Assembly: GCF_014191505.1 (NCBI RefSeq) | Contig: NZ_JACHWS010000001.1 | Location: forward strand, 744,001 to 808,000 | Source: Hoyosella altamirensis | Lineage (GTDB): Bacteria > Actinomycetota > Actinomycetes > Mycobacteriales > Mycobacteriaceae | Direction: 5' to 3' | Length of the DNA: 64,000 bases | Shown here: positions 30,705-38,673 of the stretch, piece by piece | Layout of the letters: each line of letters opens with the position of its first letter | Position numbering within the stretch: position 1 is the stretch's first letter | Program-made: the position numbers and the translations under genes | The notes under the pieces: model-generated | Databases searched by the model: none | Seen by the model: only the letters and a program-made list of their open reading frames with translations | Told to the model about the DNA's origin: nothing

Positions 30705-31807
30705 GCCGATACCTTTCGGTTTGTGCGGATCAGCAAATAGAGCAGAAACGGGCCGCCGAGCGCGGCCGTGACGATGCCTGCGGGGAGTTCAACAGGAAGC
30801 ACGGTCCGCGCCACGATGTCCGCGAGGAGAACCAGACAACCGCCGGTAAGTCCGGAAGCAATGATTGGTGGCCCAGCTGATCGGACAAGCCGCAGTGCGA
30901 CCTGCGGGGCCATCAGGCCGACGAAGCCGATGGGGCCGGCTGCGGCAACACTTGCGGCAGTCAGTCCAACAGCACAGAGAAGCAACGTGGTCTGAGCCAG
31001 TTGGAGACGCGTACCCAGCGCGCGCGCCGAGTCCTCGCCGAGGCGGAGAGCGCCAAGCTGGAAAGCGGCGATGACCGCGATGGTCCCGCAGATCAGCACG
31101 ACTGTGAGCATGGGATAAACGTTGCGCCAGTCGCGGCCGTTCAGGGACCCGACCAGCCACGCTTGCGCGCGTGCTACGTCATGGATGTCGGAAATGATGA
31201 GCATCCAGTACACGAGCGCCTGTCCGATGGCGGTGATGGCGATGCCGATCAGGATGATCCGGAAGCCGTCGACGCCGCCTTTCCACGAAAGAAGGAAGAG
31301 TGCGATCGCAGCCGCGAGACCGCCGAGCAGGGCTGCGAGCGGAAGTCCGAAGATTCCGAGGAAGCTCGCAATGGAACCGCCAGTGAGAACGATAAGGGCA
31401 ACTGCCGCGACACTGGCTCCGATGCTGATGCCGAGGATGTCGGGACTGGCGAGTGGGTTGCGGGTGATGGATTGCGTAATCGCGCCAGCGACGCCGAGAG
31501 CCACACCGACGAGGACGCCCACTAGGGAACGCGGTAGCCGCAGGTCGGCGATGATGAAGCGTTCGGCGCTGGTTCCGCCACCGAGCAGAACCTCGATGAC
31601 CTGGCTCAGTGCGATCGGGTAGTCGCCGCGGCCCACGTTGATACAGACGAGGAGGAACAGTAACCCGGCAAGCCCGGCTGTGATGGCCGCCATTCGTGGG
31701 CGCCACACGAGGGACACCGGGCCGAGGCGCACAGCGGGGCGTGTGGGGACTGTGGCGGGCGCGTCCGGCGCGTATGCGCGGATAGAGCCGGAGGTTGTGG
31801 CAGTCAC
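30701..31807 (-). CDS. FecCD-type siderophore permease
   Basis: 368 residues with about nine to ten membrane segments. Family motifs are LRLPRSLVGVLVGVALGVAGAITQSITRNPLASPDILGIS-type (seen as GVAGAITQ and RNPLASPDILG), GDWRNVYP-like GRDWRNVYP and GPIGFVGLMAPQVALRLV. Its start overlaps the upstream permease stop and its end overlaps the ATPase start, so all three are translationally coupled. It pairs with the RDD-FecCD fusion to form the channel. Confidence 0.93.
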   Translation of the reverse strand: MTATTSGSIRAYAPDAPATVPTRPAVRLGPVSLVWRPRMAAITAGLAGLLFLLVCINVGRGDYPIALSQVIEVLLGGGTSAERFIIADLRLPRSLVGVLVGVALGVAGAITQSITRNPLASPDILGISIGASVAAVALIVLTGGSIASFLGIFGLPLAALLGGLAAAIALFLLSWKGGVDGFRIILIGIAITAIGQALVYWMLIISDIHDVARAQAWLVGSLNGRDWRNVYPMLTVVLICGTIAVIAAFQLGALRLGEDSARALGTRLQLAQTTLLLCAVGLTAASVAAAGPIGFVGLMAPQVALRLVRSAGPPIIASGLTGGCLVLLADIVARTVLPVELPAGIVTAALGGPFLLYLLIRTNRKVSA

Positions 31808-33270
31808 AGGCTCACCAGCTTCCGGCGCCGCACGAGTGCGATGAAGAACGGCCCGCCGACGAGAGCCAGGACGATGCCAATTTGCAGCTCGCCGGGGCGG
31901 ATGACGACCCGGCCGAGCACATCAGCGGTCAGCAGCATAATGGCGCCGCACAGTCCCGCGAACGGAACGAGCCATCGGTAATCAGGGCCCGTGATCGCCC
32001 GCGCGATGTGGGGGACGACGAGGCCAAGGAAGGCGATCATCCCGCATGCGGCGGTGGCGGCGCCGGTCAGCAAGGTGATCGCGAGGATTCCGAGCGTCCG
32101 GTTTAAAGCGATGTTCGTCCCGAGTGAGCGGGCGACGTCCTCGCCGAGGCTCAGCAAGTTCAGCCCTGGAGTGCTGGCGAGCGCAAGGACGAGGCCGAGC
32201 GCGATGAAGGGCAGCACCTGGATGAGTACGTCGAATCCGCGTCCGGCGACCGAACCCACATTCCAGAACCGGTACGCATCGAGCGATGCACGGTCGAGCA
32301 GCACTATCGCGTTTGTCATCGCCATGAGAAACGCACCGACCGCGACACCGGCGAGCGGCAGTGTCAGTGGGCTCGCGCGTCCTCCGCCGACCGAGGCAAA
32401 AGCGAAAACCGCGACGCTGGCGAGGAAAGCGCCGAGGAATGCGAACCAGATGAACTGGAGCGGCGACGAGAGGCCGAGAAGGAAGACGGAGAGAACAACA
32501 GCGAAGGCTGCGCCTGCGCTGACGCCGAGAATCCCCGGATCGGCGAGTGGGTTGCGCGTATGCCCCTGAATGAGTGCGCCAGCGACTCCGATAGCGATGC
32601 CCACCACGATCGCGAGAACGGTGCGTGGCACCCGCAGTGTGCGCACCACGATGTCGGTATCGATGCCGCTGGGGGTAACAAGGGCGTGGTAGATCTCGGC
32701 GAGAGTGAGTGGCCGCGCGCCAATAGCAACACTCGCGAGGGTGACCGCTACGAGGATGACCGAAAGGACCAGCAGGCCGAGCAGTCTCGAGCGGCGCAGG
32801 GCCCGGACGCTGATGTCACGCTCGTACGGGGTGAATCCTTCTGCGGTCGCGGTGGACAGGAGGACGGTTTCCGAGGCGCGGGTGAGCCGGGGAGTGAGAG
32901 CCGCCCTGAATCCGATTGCCTGGCCTGTTCGCGAACTCCGCAGGACGAGGCCGGTCCACTTCTTCCCTAGGCTCTGACCGGCGCGGCCGCCAAGATGGCC
33001 GATGTTCCAGCCGGTTACAGCGATAGCGATGATGACCGCGAAGGCCCCGAACACGACCCGATCGGCCTGTCCGCCGCCGTACTGGTCGCTGAGAGCATTG
33101 ACGATAAGTGCACCCACAGCTAGCGGTGCAGCGCAGACAGCAGCGTCGAGGAGGCCAGCGCAGGCGCGCCGGGGCAGCGGCGCTGATCCGGCGGGAACGT
33201 GCTCGTACCCCCGGTGCTCCGGTAGTTGGTGCGCTCCCGCGTTGGTGTCGCGCAGGCGTGTCATGGTCAC
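31804..33270 (-). CDS. RDD domain fused to FecCD siderophore permease
   Basis: 488 residues, about 150 longer than a normal FecCD protein. Residues about 30-150 form an RDD domain: PRRACAGLLDAAVCAAPLAVG, two membrane segments, then GGRAGQSLGKKWTGLVL. The rest is a standard permease with TLRVPRTVLAIVVG, GVAGALIQGHTRNPLADPG and ACGMIAFLGLVVPHIAR. GTG 33270 or ATG 33264; no ribosome-binding site is visible and a TAACCT -10-like hexamer ends nine bases before 33270, so the mRNA may be leaderless. First gene of the operon, directly behind a perfect IdeR box. Confidence 0.92.
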   Translation of the reverse strand: MTMTRLRDTNAGAHQLPEHRGYEHVPAGSAPLPRRACAGLLDAAVCAAPLAVGALIVNALSDQYGGGQADRVVFGAFAVIIAIAVTGWNIGHLGGRAGQSLGKKWTGLVLRSSRTGQAIGFRAALTPRLTRASETVLLSTATAEGFTPYERDISVRALRRSRLLGLLVLSVILVAVTLASVAIGARPLTLAEIYHALVTPSGIDTDIVVRTLRVPRTVLAIVVGIAIGVAGALIQGHTRNPLADPGILGVSAGAAFAVVLSVFLLGLSSPLQFIWFAFLGAFLASVAVFAFASVGGGRASPLTLPLAGVAVGAFLMAMTNAIVLLDRASLDAYRFWNVGSVAGRGFDVLIQVLPFIALGLVLALASTPGLNLLSLGEDVARSLGTNIALNRTLGILAITLLTGAATAACGMIAFLGLVVPHIARAITGPDYRWLVPFAGLCGAIMLLTADVLGRVVIRPGELQIGIVLALVGGPFFIALVRRRKLVSL

Positions 33271-33276
33271 AGCTGC

Positions 33277-33295
33277 TTAGGTTACGCGAACCTAA
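33277..33295 (-). promoter_or_regulatory. IdeR/DtxR iron box controlling the siderophore operon
   Basis: TTAGGTTACGCGAACCTAA matches the IdeR consensus (TTAGGTTAGGCTAACCTAA) at 16 of 19 positions, and its arms TTAGGTT/AACCTAA are perfect. It lies seven bases before the GTG of the RDD-FecCD gene and covers the likely -10 region, so iron-loaded IdeR should block transcription. Confidence 0.92.
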
Positions 33296-33368
33296 GTAAG
33301 GCGCGAAACCCGAGACCGCCTGTGCGCCACGTCTCTATCCTAACCTGGGGTGAATAGGGTATCCATAG

Positions 33369-33387
33369 TAAGTGTAGGCTTACCTGA
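33369..33387 (+). promoter_or_regulatory. Weaker IdeR-like box before the divergent gene
   Basis: TAAGTGTAGGCTTACCTGA agrees with the IdeR consensus at 14 of 19 positions, best in the right half (TAGGCTtACCT). It sits 27 bases before ATG 33414. Probably makes the divergent gene iron-repressed too. Confidence 0.6.
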
Positions 33388-33413
33388 ACTTGACGATGGA
33401 TAAGGTGGTGTCA

Positions 33414-34232
33414 ATGGGTGGCGCAGCGCGTGCCAGCAGGGAAGTTGGGGATCGGGGCATCGCCCCCTTAGTGCTGAATCATCAGGATCTACAGGCAGAC
33501 CTGTGCATCCCGTTGCTTGCCAGCGCCGACCGGATGCGCGCGCTGGATCCCGAGTATCCACGCATCTACGCAGTTGCCTGGATGGCTCGTGAGCCTCGCC
33601 GCCGCTGGTGGCCGCTCGCGGCCGCGCTCTCCGAGGATCGCCTAGAGCAGATGCACTCCCGGATGGTGAGGGATCTCGGCAAACCCGGCCTCGCTTCCGC
33701 TCAGGTCGCAAATGTCGTGATTCACGCCGTGGTGAGTCGCGTGATGGCACTCATCGCTCTGGAAGGCCGCGCCTGGGACCCCGGGATCGACAACTTGTGG
33801 CTCCACTACGACTCGGATGGTGGGGTCGACTGGGCAGGTGTGGTTGACCCGGCCTTGCGTGTGCTGCACGGCGATCCGGTTGCGCGGGCGAGGCGTGCAG
33901 TGGAGATGCCGTGCGAGGAAGCATTGGTGGTGTGGGCGGCACACCGTTGTGAGACGACATTGGTGCCGTTGTTCGCGCGAATCTCCGAATTCACCGGGGT
34001 TGATAGGGACCGCCTGTGGTCGATGGTCGGGGAGGCGGTGATCGGGACGGCAACGTACGCGCCGCAGCTTGCTGGGTGCGACGATGCCGCATCGCTGCGG
34101 CGCGGACGCGGTTTCCTCGATGCACTCGCACGGTCAGGATTGCCTGTGCGCAGCCACGCTTCCCACGTCCGGTTGCGGTGGCGCGGAACGGATCCGGGTC
34201 CTGCACTGCCCGCTATTCCCGCATCAGCATGA
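33414..34232 (+). CDS. Iron-regulated protein of unknown function beside siderophore transporter
   Basis: 272 residues, soluble. I chose ATG 33414, preceded by AAGGTGG; TTG 33390 and ATG 33396 are possible. The position, divergent from a siderophore importer behind an IdeR-like box, suggests a FhuF-like siderophore-iron reductase. The body (WDPGIDNLWLHYDSDGGVDW, EALVVWAAHRCETTLVPLFAR) fits the loose pattern of such proteins. It lacks the C-terminal Cys-Cys...Cys-x2-Cys iron-sulfur motif of true FhuF, so either the reductase is degenerate or the function differs (siderophore handling, for instance). Confidence 0.7.
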   Translation: MGGAARASREVGDRGIAPLVLNHQDLQADLCIPLLASADRMRALDPEYPRIYAVAWMAREPRRRWWPLAAALSEDRLEQMHSRMVRDLGKPGLASAQVANVVIHAVVSRVMALIALEGRAWDPGIDNLWLHYDSDGGVDWAGVVDPALRVLHGDPVARARRAVEMPCEEALVVWAAHRCETTLVPLFARISEFTGVDRDRLWSMVGEAVIGTATYAPQLAGCDDAASLRRGRGFLDALARSGLPVRSHASHVRLRWRGTDPGPALPAIPASA

Positions 34233-34277
34233 TTGTGATGGCAATCACATCTGAGATTCAAGGTAAAGCGTTGAAAA

Positions 34278-34296
34278 TTAGGTGAGCCTCACCTAT
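34278..34296 (+). promoter_or_regulatory. IdeR iron box of the MrsI-like RNA
   Basis: TTAGGTGAGCCTCACCTAT matches the IdeR consensus at 15 of 19 positions and contains the perfect inverted repeat AGGTGAG-C-CTCACCT. A -10-like TATTCT (34294-34299) overlaps its end. No gene with a plausible start follows for 230 bases, which points to an RNA product. Confidence 0.88.
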
Positions 34297-34304
34297 TCTT
34301 ATGG

Positions 34305-34431
34305 CAGAAGGTTCCGCTGGAGCCGACGACAGGCCAATACAGGACCGAGTGGTGTACTGAGGGCTGCAGTTACACCCGGTCCATGCCACGGTGGGCCCTG
34401 TGCGGACTCACGCGCAGGGCCCACCTCCTTG
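34305..34431 (+). ncRNA. mrsI: Probable iron-responsive small RNA (MrsI-like)
   Basis: In mycobacteria the IdeR-repressed small RNA MrsI (ncRv11846) lies between Rv1846c (blaI) and Rv1847 and represses iron-using proteins during starvation. Here the same slot, just before the Rv1847-like thioesterase, holds an IdeR box, a TATTCT -10, about 125 bases without a convincing gene, then a strong hairpin with a pyrimidine/T-rich tail. The 5' end near 34305-34307 is estimated from the -10. The identity rests on position, promoter and terminator; I have not compared the sequence with mycobacterial MrsI. Confidence 0.75.
34390..34425 (+). terminator. Terminator of the MrsI-like RNA
   Basis: GGTGGGCCCTGTGCG (34390-34404) pairs with CGCGCAGGGCCCACC (34411-34425): 15 pairs with one mismatch, a six-base loop, then CTCCTTGTCTT. 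Strong intrinsic terminator about 100 bases after the predicted start. Confidence 0.85.
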
Positions 34432-34531
34432 TCTTCACCCGGTTTTCGTGTGGTTTGTGACAGGATGCGTCCTAGGGTGGTCCCGTGACCGGCACCCAGA
34501 CACATGACGCCATCTCGACAAGGGAGGCCTG

Positions 34532-34999
34532 ATGACCCCATCTGGCGAGGAAATAACGGAAACTGCCGTAACGGACCCAGAGTTCTACGAGCGCCTTGAG
34601 GAGGTGCTCGGCCGCGGGATGGGCGAGTACCTTGGTCTCCGCTTCACAGAGATCACCCCCGACTCTGTGCGCGCGCACTGGCGGATCCGTCCTGATATGC
34701 ATCAGCCAGCAGGGCTGGTCCATGGTGGCGTGTATTGCGCTGTTGTCGAAACAGTTGCGAGTCTCGCGGGAAGTGCATGGCTGGGCGACCGCGGTCACGT
34801 CGTCGGCGTTAACAACAACACCGACTTCCTTCGAGCTGTCCGTGAGGGCACTCTGCATGCACATGCGATTCCGATGCATCGCGGACGCCTGCAGCAATTG
34901 TGGCTCGTGAATATCACTGACGATCAGCACAAATTGATAGCACGTGGCCACGTGCGCCTGCAGAACGTCACCGACGCCGCTCGGCTAGGGGCGAGCTGA
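34532..34999 (+). CDS. PaaI-type hotdog thioesterase (Rv1847-like)
   Basis: 155 residues of the PaaI/hotdog fold, which hydrolyses acyl-CoA thioesters. The signature is HQPAGLVHGGVYCAVVETVASLAG, with the catalytic region Gly-Gly and Glu, followed by GVNNNTDFLRAVREGTLHAHA. ATG 34532 follows GGGAGGCCTG. Orthologous in position to Mtb Rv1847. Substrate unknown. Confidence 0.92.
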   Translation: MTPSGEEITETAVTDPEFYERLEEVLGRGMGEYLGLRFTEITPDSVRAHWRIRPDMHQPAGLVHGGVYCAVVETVASLAGSAWLGDRGHVVGVNNNTDFLRAVREGTLHAHAIPMHRGRLQQLWLVNITDDQHKLIARGHVRLQNVTDAARLGAS

Positions 35000-35004
35000 A
35001 AGCG

Positions 35005-35040
35005 CTGCCCTGGCCACAGGTACTCCCGGGGCCAGGGCAG
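35005..35040. terminator. Bidirectional terminator between thioesterase and ndh
   Basis: CTGCCCTGGCC (35005-35015) and GGCCAGGGCAG (35030-35040) form a perfect 11-base-pair stem in the 60-base gap between convergent genes. Confidence 0.8.
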
Positions 35041-35059
35041 GCAAACCTTCAATGAGCGG

Positions 35060-36463
35060 TTAGCTCGCCGCTCGCTTGTCGGCCGCGGTCTTTTCCTTGT
35101 CCGCCGACTTTTTCGCCTCGATCTCCTCAAGATGATCGATCGCAAGGCGGGCTGTCATCCACTGCTCGGTCACCGTGAGCTGCGCGCGTGAGTTCGTCAG
35201 GAACGTCACCGTCCACGAGAAGAGCGTCGCTGCCCGGCTCTTGAAGCCGACAATGTAGACGAGGTGCACGGCGAGCCACATCAGCCATCCGAGGAATCCG
35301 CTGATGTTGATTCTTCCGACCTGGGCGACCGCGCTGTACTTTGACACCGCAGCCATATTGCCCTTGTTGAAGTACTTGAACGGCTTCCGCTCCGGTGCCG
35401 GTTCGCCCTTCTTCTCGGCCTTCAGCTCCTGCTTGATGGTCTTTGCGGCATAACGGCCACCCTGAATCGCGACCTGCGCGACACCGGGAAGCTTGTCGAG
35501 GGACATCATGTCGCCCACGACGAAGATGTTCGGGTTCCCCTGAATGCTGAGGTCAGGTTTCACCATCACACGACCGGCGCGGTCGATCTCGGTGCCCGTC
35601 TGATCGGACAGGATCTTCCCCAGCGGGCTCGCCGCGACACCTGCGGCCCACAGTTTGCAATACGCGGTAATGCGCTGTTCGTTGCCCTCGGCGTCCTTGA
35701 TGACGATGCCGTTCTCGTCCACATCGGTGACAAAAGTGTTGAGCATGATCTCGACGCCGAGCTTCTCGAGCCGCCGGTGCGCCTTGGAACCGAGCTTTTC
35801 CCCGAACGGCGGCAGTACCTGCGGAGCTGCATCGAGAAGGATGATGCGAGCCTGCCCTGGATCGATGTGCCGGAAAGTCCCGACAAGCGTGTCACGTGAG
35901 AGTTCCGCGATCTGTCCGGCCATTTCGACACCGGTCGGGCCTGCGCCGACGACGACGAACGTCAGCAACTTCTGCTGCTCGGCGGGATCAGTCGAGAGTT
36001 CCGCGAGTTCGAACGCGCTGAGAATCTTGCCGCGCAGCTCGAGTGCGTGATCCACCGTTTTCATACCCGGTGCGAACTTCGCGAAGTGGTCGTTCCCGAA
36101 ATACGACTGCTCAGCACCAGCCGCGACGATCAAGCTGTCGAAACCGGTCACGGTGACGTGGCCGAACTGCTCCGAGGTGACCGTCTGGTTCTTCACATCG
36201 ATGTCGATCACTTCGCCCATCAGTACCTGCGCATTACGCTGTTTGCGCAGAACAACGCGGGTGGGCGCGGCGATCTCACCGACGGACAGAATTCCGGTGG
36301 CCACTTGGTAGAGCAGCGGCTGGAAGAGGTGATGCGTTGTGCGGGCAATAAGCGTCACTTCAACATCGGCCCGCTTCAGCTTCTGGGTCGCGAACAAGCC
36401 ACCAAAGCCGGACCCGATGACGACGACGCGGTGCCGCTGAGTGGTGTCGGGCTGGTTACCCAT
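35060..36463 (-). CDS. ndh: Type II NADH dehydrogenase
   Basis: Single-subunit, non-proton-pumping NADH:menaquinone oxidoreductase on the inner face of the membrane. 467 residues. FAD motif VVVIGSGFGGLFATQKL at the N-terminus, NADH motif FVVVGAGPTGVEMAGQIAEL, second FAD-binding block NPNIFVVGDMMSL and the quinone-site AIQGGRYAAKTI. C-terminal hydrophobic stretch (GWLMWLAVHLVYIVGF) and a charged tail for membrane binding. ATG 36463 was chosen because AAGGAG precedes it; the frame is open further up. Confidence 0.96.
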   Translation of the reverse strand: MGNQPDTTQRHRVVVIGSGFGGLFATQKLKRADVEVTLIARTTHHLFQPLLYQVATGILSVGEIAAPTRVVLRKQRNAQVLMGEVIDIDVKNQTVTSEQFGHVTVTGFDSLIVAAGAEQSYFGNDHFAKFAPGMKTVDHALELRGKILSAFELAELSTDPAEQQKLLTFVVVGAGPTGVEMAGQIAELSRDTLVGTFRHIDPGQARIILLDAAPQVLPPFGEKLGSKAHRRLEKLGVEIMLNTFVTDVDENGIVIKDAEGNEQRITAYCKLWAAGVAASPLGKILSDQTGTEIDRAGRVMVKPDLSIQGNPNIFVVGDMMSLDKLPGVAQVAIQGGRYAAKTIKQELKAEKKGEPAPERKPFKYFNKGNMAAVSKYSAVAQVGRINISGFLGWLMWLAVHLVYIVGFKSRAATLFSWTVTFLTNSRAQLTVTEQWMTARLAIDHLEEIEAKKSADKEKTAADKRAAS

Positions 36464-36595
36464 TGCTGGCTCCTTCGTTCGCACTTCGGACCTACCAAGC
36501 GTAGTGAGGTCCGAACAGTGCAGCGAACCCGGACCCATATTTGGCAGCATCCCTCTCCCTCAAATTTCCCTCATTACGGAGGAAAGTTCCCTCGA

Positions 36596-37270
36596 ATGTG
36601 TCGTGTTCCGGTGCGCGCCCGGAATGTGCTGACCGACACACTGCCCAAGCCGCGGCGGTTTCTGGCCCGAATGATGGGTATGACCGCAACCGTTCTCGTC
36701 CTCCCCGGCGGGAAGCCGAATAGTCTGCAGCGCGCACGATCCTGGCATCTGTCGTCCGTGCGGATGCGGCCTTTCACGTCCGCGATAAGGGAAGCGGGAG
36801 CTGACTCAGGTATCCACGTCGTTCAGGTCCAGTACCAGGTACGCGGATGGAATCGCGGGGGTTCATCGGCGATCACGGACGTTCGCCGCGTGATGGCCGA
36901 TGCGCGCAGAGAAAGGCCCGGTGCGCCAATCGTCTTGGTCGGGCACTCGATGGGCGGGCGGGTTGCTGCTCACCTTGCGGCGGAGCCCGACGTACTGGGT
37001 GTTGTCGCACTCGCACCATGGTGGCCCGGCGGTGAAGGCTACCTATTCCGTTCGGCGCAGCACCTCGCTGTTCTGCATGGGACGGCCGATCGGTGGACCA
37101 GTCCCGACGCGTCCCGCAGGGAAGTCATCGCAGCGTCGAGGCGTGGAGTGCGCGCGTCGTGGACCCCGGTGGAAAACGCGGGGCATTTCATGCTGCGGCA
37201 TCCAGCCCGATGGCACGCATGGGTGTGCGAGGAAGCACTGCGGATCGCCTCGCTCGCACCGTCCCAGTGA
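36596..37270 (+). CDS. Alpha/beta hydrolase
   Basis: Serine hydrolase fold with nucleophile elbow GHSMGGRVA, preceded by VLVLPGGKPNS at the oxyanion strand. The likely acid is in HGTADRWTSP and the catalytic His in VENAGHFMLRH. ATG 36596 (224 residues) follows GGAGGA at slightly long spacing; ATG 36680 (MTATVLVLPGGK) is the start that homologous proteins would favour. Transcribed divergently from ndh. Substrate unknown. Confidence 0.82.
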   Translation: MCRVPVRARNVLTDTLPKPRRFLARMMGMTATVLVLPGGKPNSLQRARSWHLSSVRMRPFTSAIREAGADSGIHVVQVQYQVRGWNRGGSSAITDVRRVMADARRERPGAPIVLVGHSMGGRVAAHLAAEPDVLGVVALAPWWPGGEGYLFRSAQHLAVLHGTADRWTSPDASRREVIAASRRGVRASWTPVENAGHFMLRHPARWHAWVCEEALRIASLAPSQ

Positions 37271-37386
37271 TCACCCCCAGTGATCCCCGAGACCACTACG
37301 GGTCGGTATTGGCCCATCCGTTGTCGTGAGTGCTCCGAATAACGCGGTAGAAGATGCGCCCAGGTTTGTCTCAGGAGGACAGTGCA

Positions 37387-38673
37387 GTGTCAGAACCAGT
37401 TGATCCACGCCGCCGCATCGCGGTTGTTGGCAGTGGCGTTGCGGGTCTGACAGCAGCGTGGGTGCTGCAGAAGAACGCCCGCGTGACGCTGTACGAAGCG
37501 GACGACCGTCTCGGCGGCCACGCCGACACCCACGAGGTTCTCGCCGCAGGGCGGACAGTTCCGATTGATACCGGGTTCATCGTCCACAACGATCGCACCT
37601 ACCCGACGCTGCTCCGCTTGTTCGGTGAACTGGGCGTCAGCACGCAAGCCACCGACATGAGCATGTCCGTGCGATGCGACGGGTGCGGACTCGAGTATGC
37701 GGGCGGCAAGAAAGCCGGTGGCCTGTTCCCCGGGATGCGCATGGCAGCTCGTGGACGCTATTTGCGAATGCTGTTGGAGGTGAAGCGCTTCCACCGCGCG
37801 GCCCAGCAGGTGCTCGACAGCGCAGACGACGACACGCCTGACGTCACCCTTGGTGCTTTTCTCGAGACCGGACGGTTCTCCCCGTATTTCGTGAATCACT
37901 TCATGACGCCGCTTGTGTCAGCGGTGTGGTCATGCAACCCCGACACTGCTTTGCAGTACCCGGCCCGTTACCTGTTCACCTTCCTTGACCACCACGGGAT
38001 GCTCAGTGTCAGTGGCTCGCCGGCATGGCGGACCGTCACTGGCGGCTCGCGCGAATACGTGTCTAGAGTCGCCGCAGCGCTGAGCGAGGTCCGCACCGGT
38101 TGCGGCGTCCGCACGGTCCACGAGACCGAGGCCGGGGTCGAGATCCGCGATGACGCGGACGGCGCCGAGACGTATGACGCGGTCGTGATAGCCACCCACC
38201 CAGCCCACGCGCTCGCGATGCTGAAGGAACCTTCCGCGGCCCACGGCGAGGTGCTCGGCGCTATCTCGTACACGCCGAATCTGGCACGCCTGCACACCGA
38301 TGAATCGGTGCTGCCGACGCTCCCACGGGCACGTGCGTCCTGGAACTACCGCATCCCCGCATGTGACGCGCGCCCCGAGAACGTTCTCGTCAGCTACGAC
38401 ATGACTCGTCTGCAGCGGCTGGGCAGTCTCGACGGCAGACGCTACATCGTCACTCTTGGCGGCGAGGACCTCCTTCGCAAGGAGGCAGTCATCGACCAGA
38501 TGGAGTACGAGCACCCCCAGTACACACCGCGTTCCCTCGCAGCACAGCAGCGGCTGCCGGAACTGAATTCGGGTCGTGTGGCGTTCGCCGGTGCGTATCA
38601 CGGCTGGGGTTTCCACGAGGATGGGGCAGCATCAGGTCTGCGGGCCGCCGAACATCTTGGCGGTGTGTGGTGA
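37387..38673 (+). CDS. FAD-dependent amine-oxidase-like oxidoreductase (Rv0449c-like)
   Basis: 428 residues. FAD Rossmann motif IAVVGSGVAGLTAAWVL, then YEADDRLGGHADTH, and a C-terminal FAD block RVAFAGAYHGWGFHEDGAASG. First gene of a five-gene operon equivalent to Mtb Rv0449c-Rv0446c around ufaA1, implicated in methyl-branched (tuberculostearic-type) fatty acids. Related proteobacterial clusters make cyclopropane or furan fatty acids. It probably desaturates or reduces the acyl chain. GTG 37387 follows AGGAGG at eight bases. Confidence 0.9.
   Translation: MSEPVDPRRRIAVVGSGVAGLTAAWVLQKNARVTLYEADDRLGGHADTHEVLAAGRTVPIDTGFIVHNDRTYPTLLRLFGELGVSTQATDMSMSVRCDGCGLEYAGGKKAGGLFPGMRMAARGRYLRMLLEVKRFHRAAQQVLDSADDDTPDVTLGAFLETGRFSPYFVNHFMTPLVSAVWSCNPDTALQYPARYLFTFLDHHGMLSVSGSPAWRTVTGGSREYVSRVAAALSEVRTGCGVRTVHETEAGVEIRDDADGAETYDAVVIATHPAHALAMLKEPSAAHGEVLGAISYTPNLARLHTDESVLPTLPRARASWNYRIPACDARPENVLVSYDMTRLQRLGSLDGRRYIVTLGGEDLLRKEAVIDQMEYEHPQYTPRSLAAQQRLPELNSGRVAFAGAYHGWGFHEDGAASGLRAAEHLGGVW

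Noticed and set aside
34282-34488. 68-codon open frame within the MrsI-like interval
   Set aside because: It starts inside the IdeR box and -10 region, has no ribosome-binding site, and runs through the terminator hairpin.
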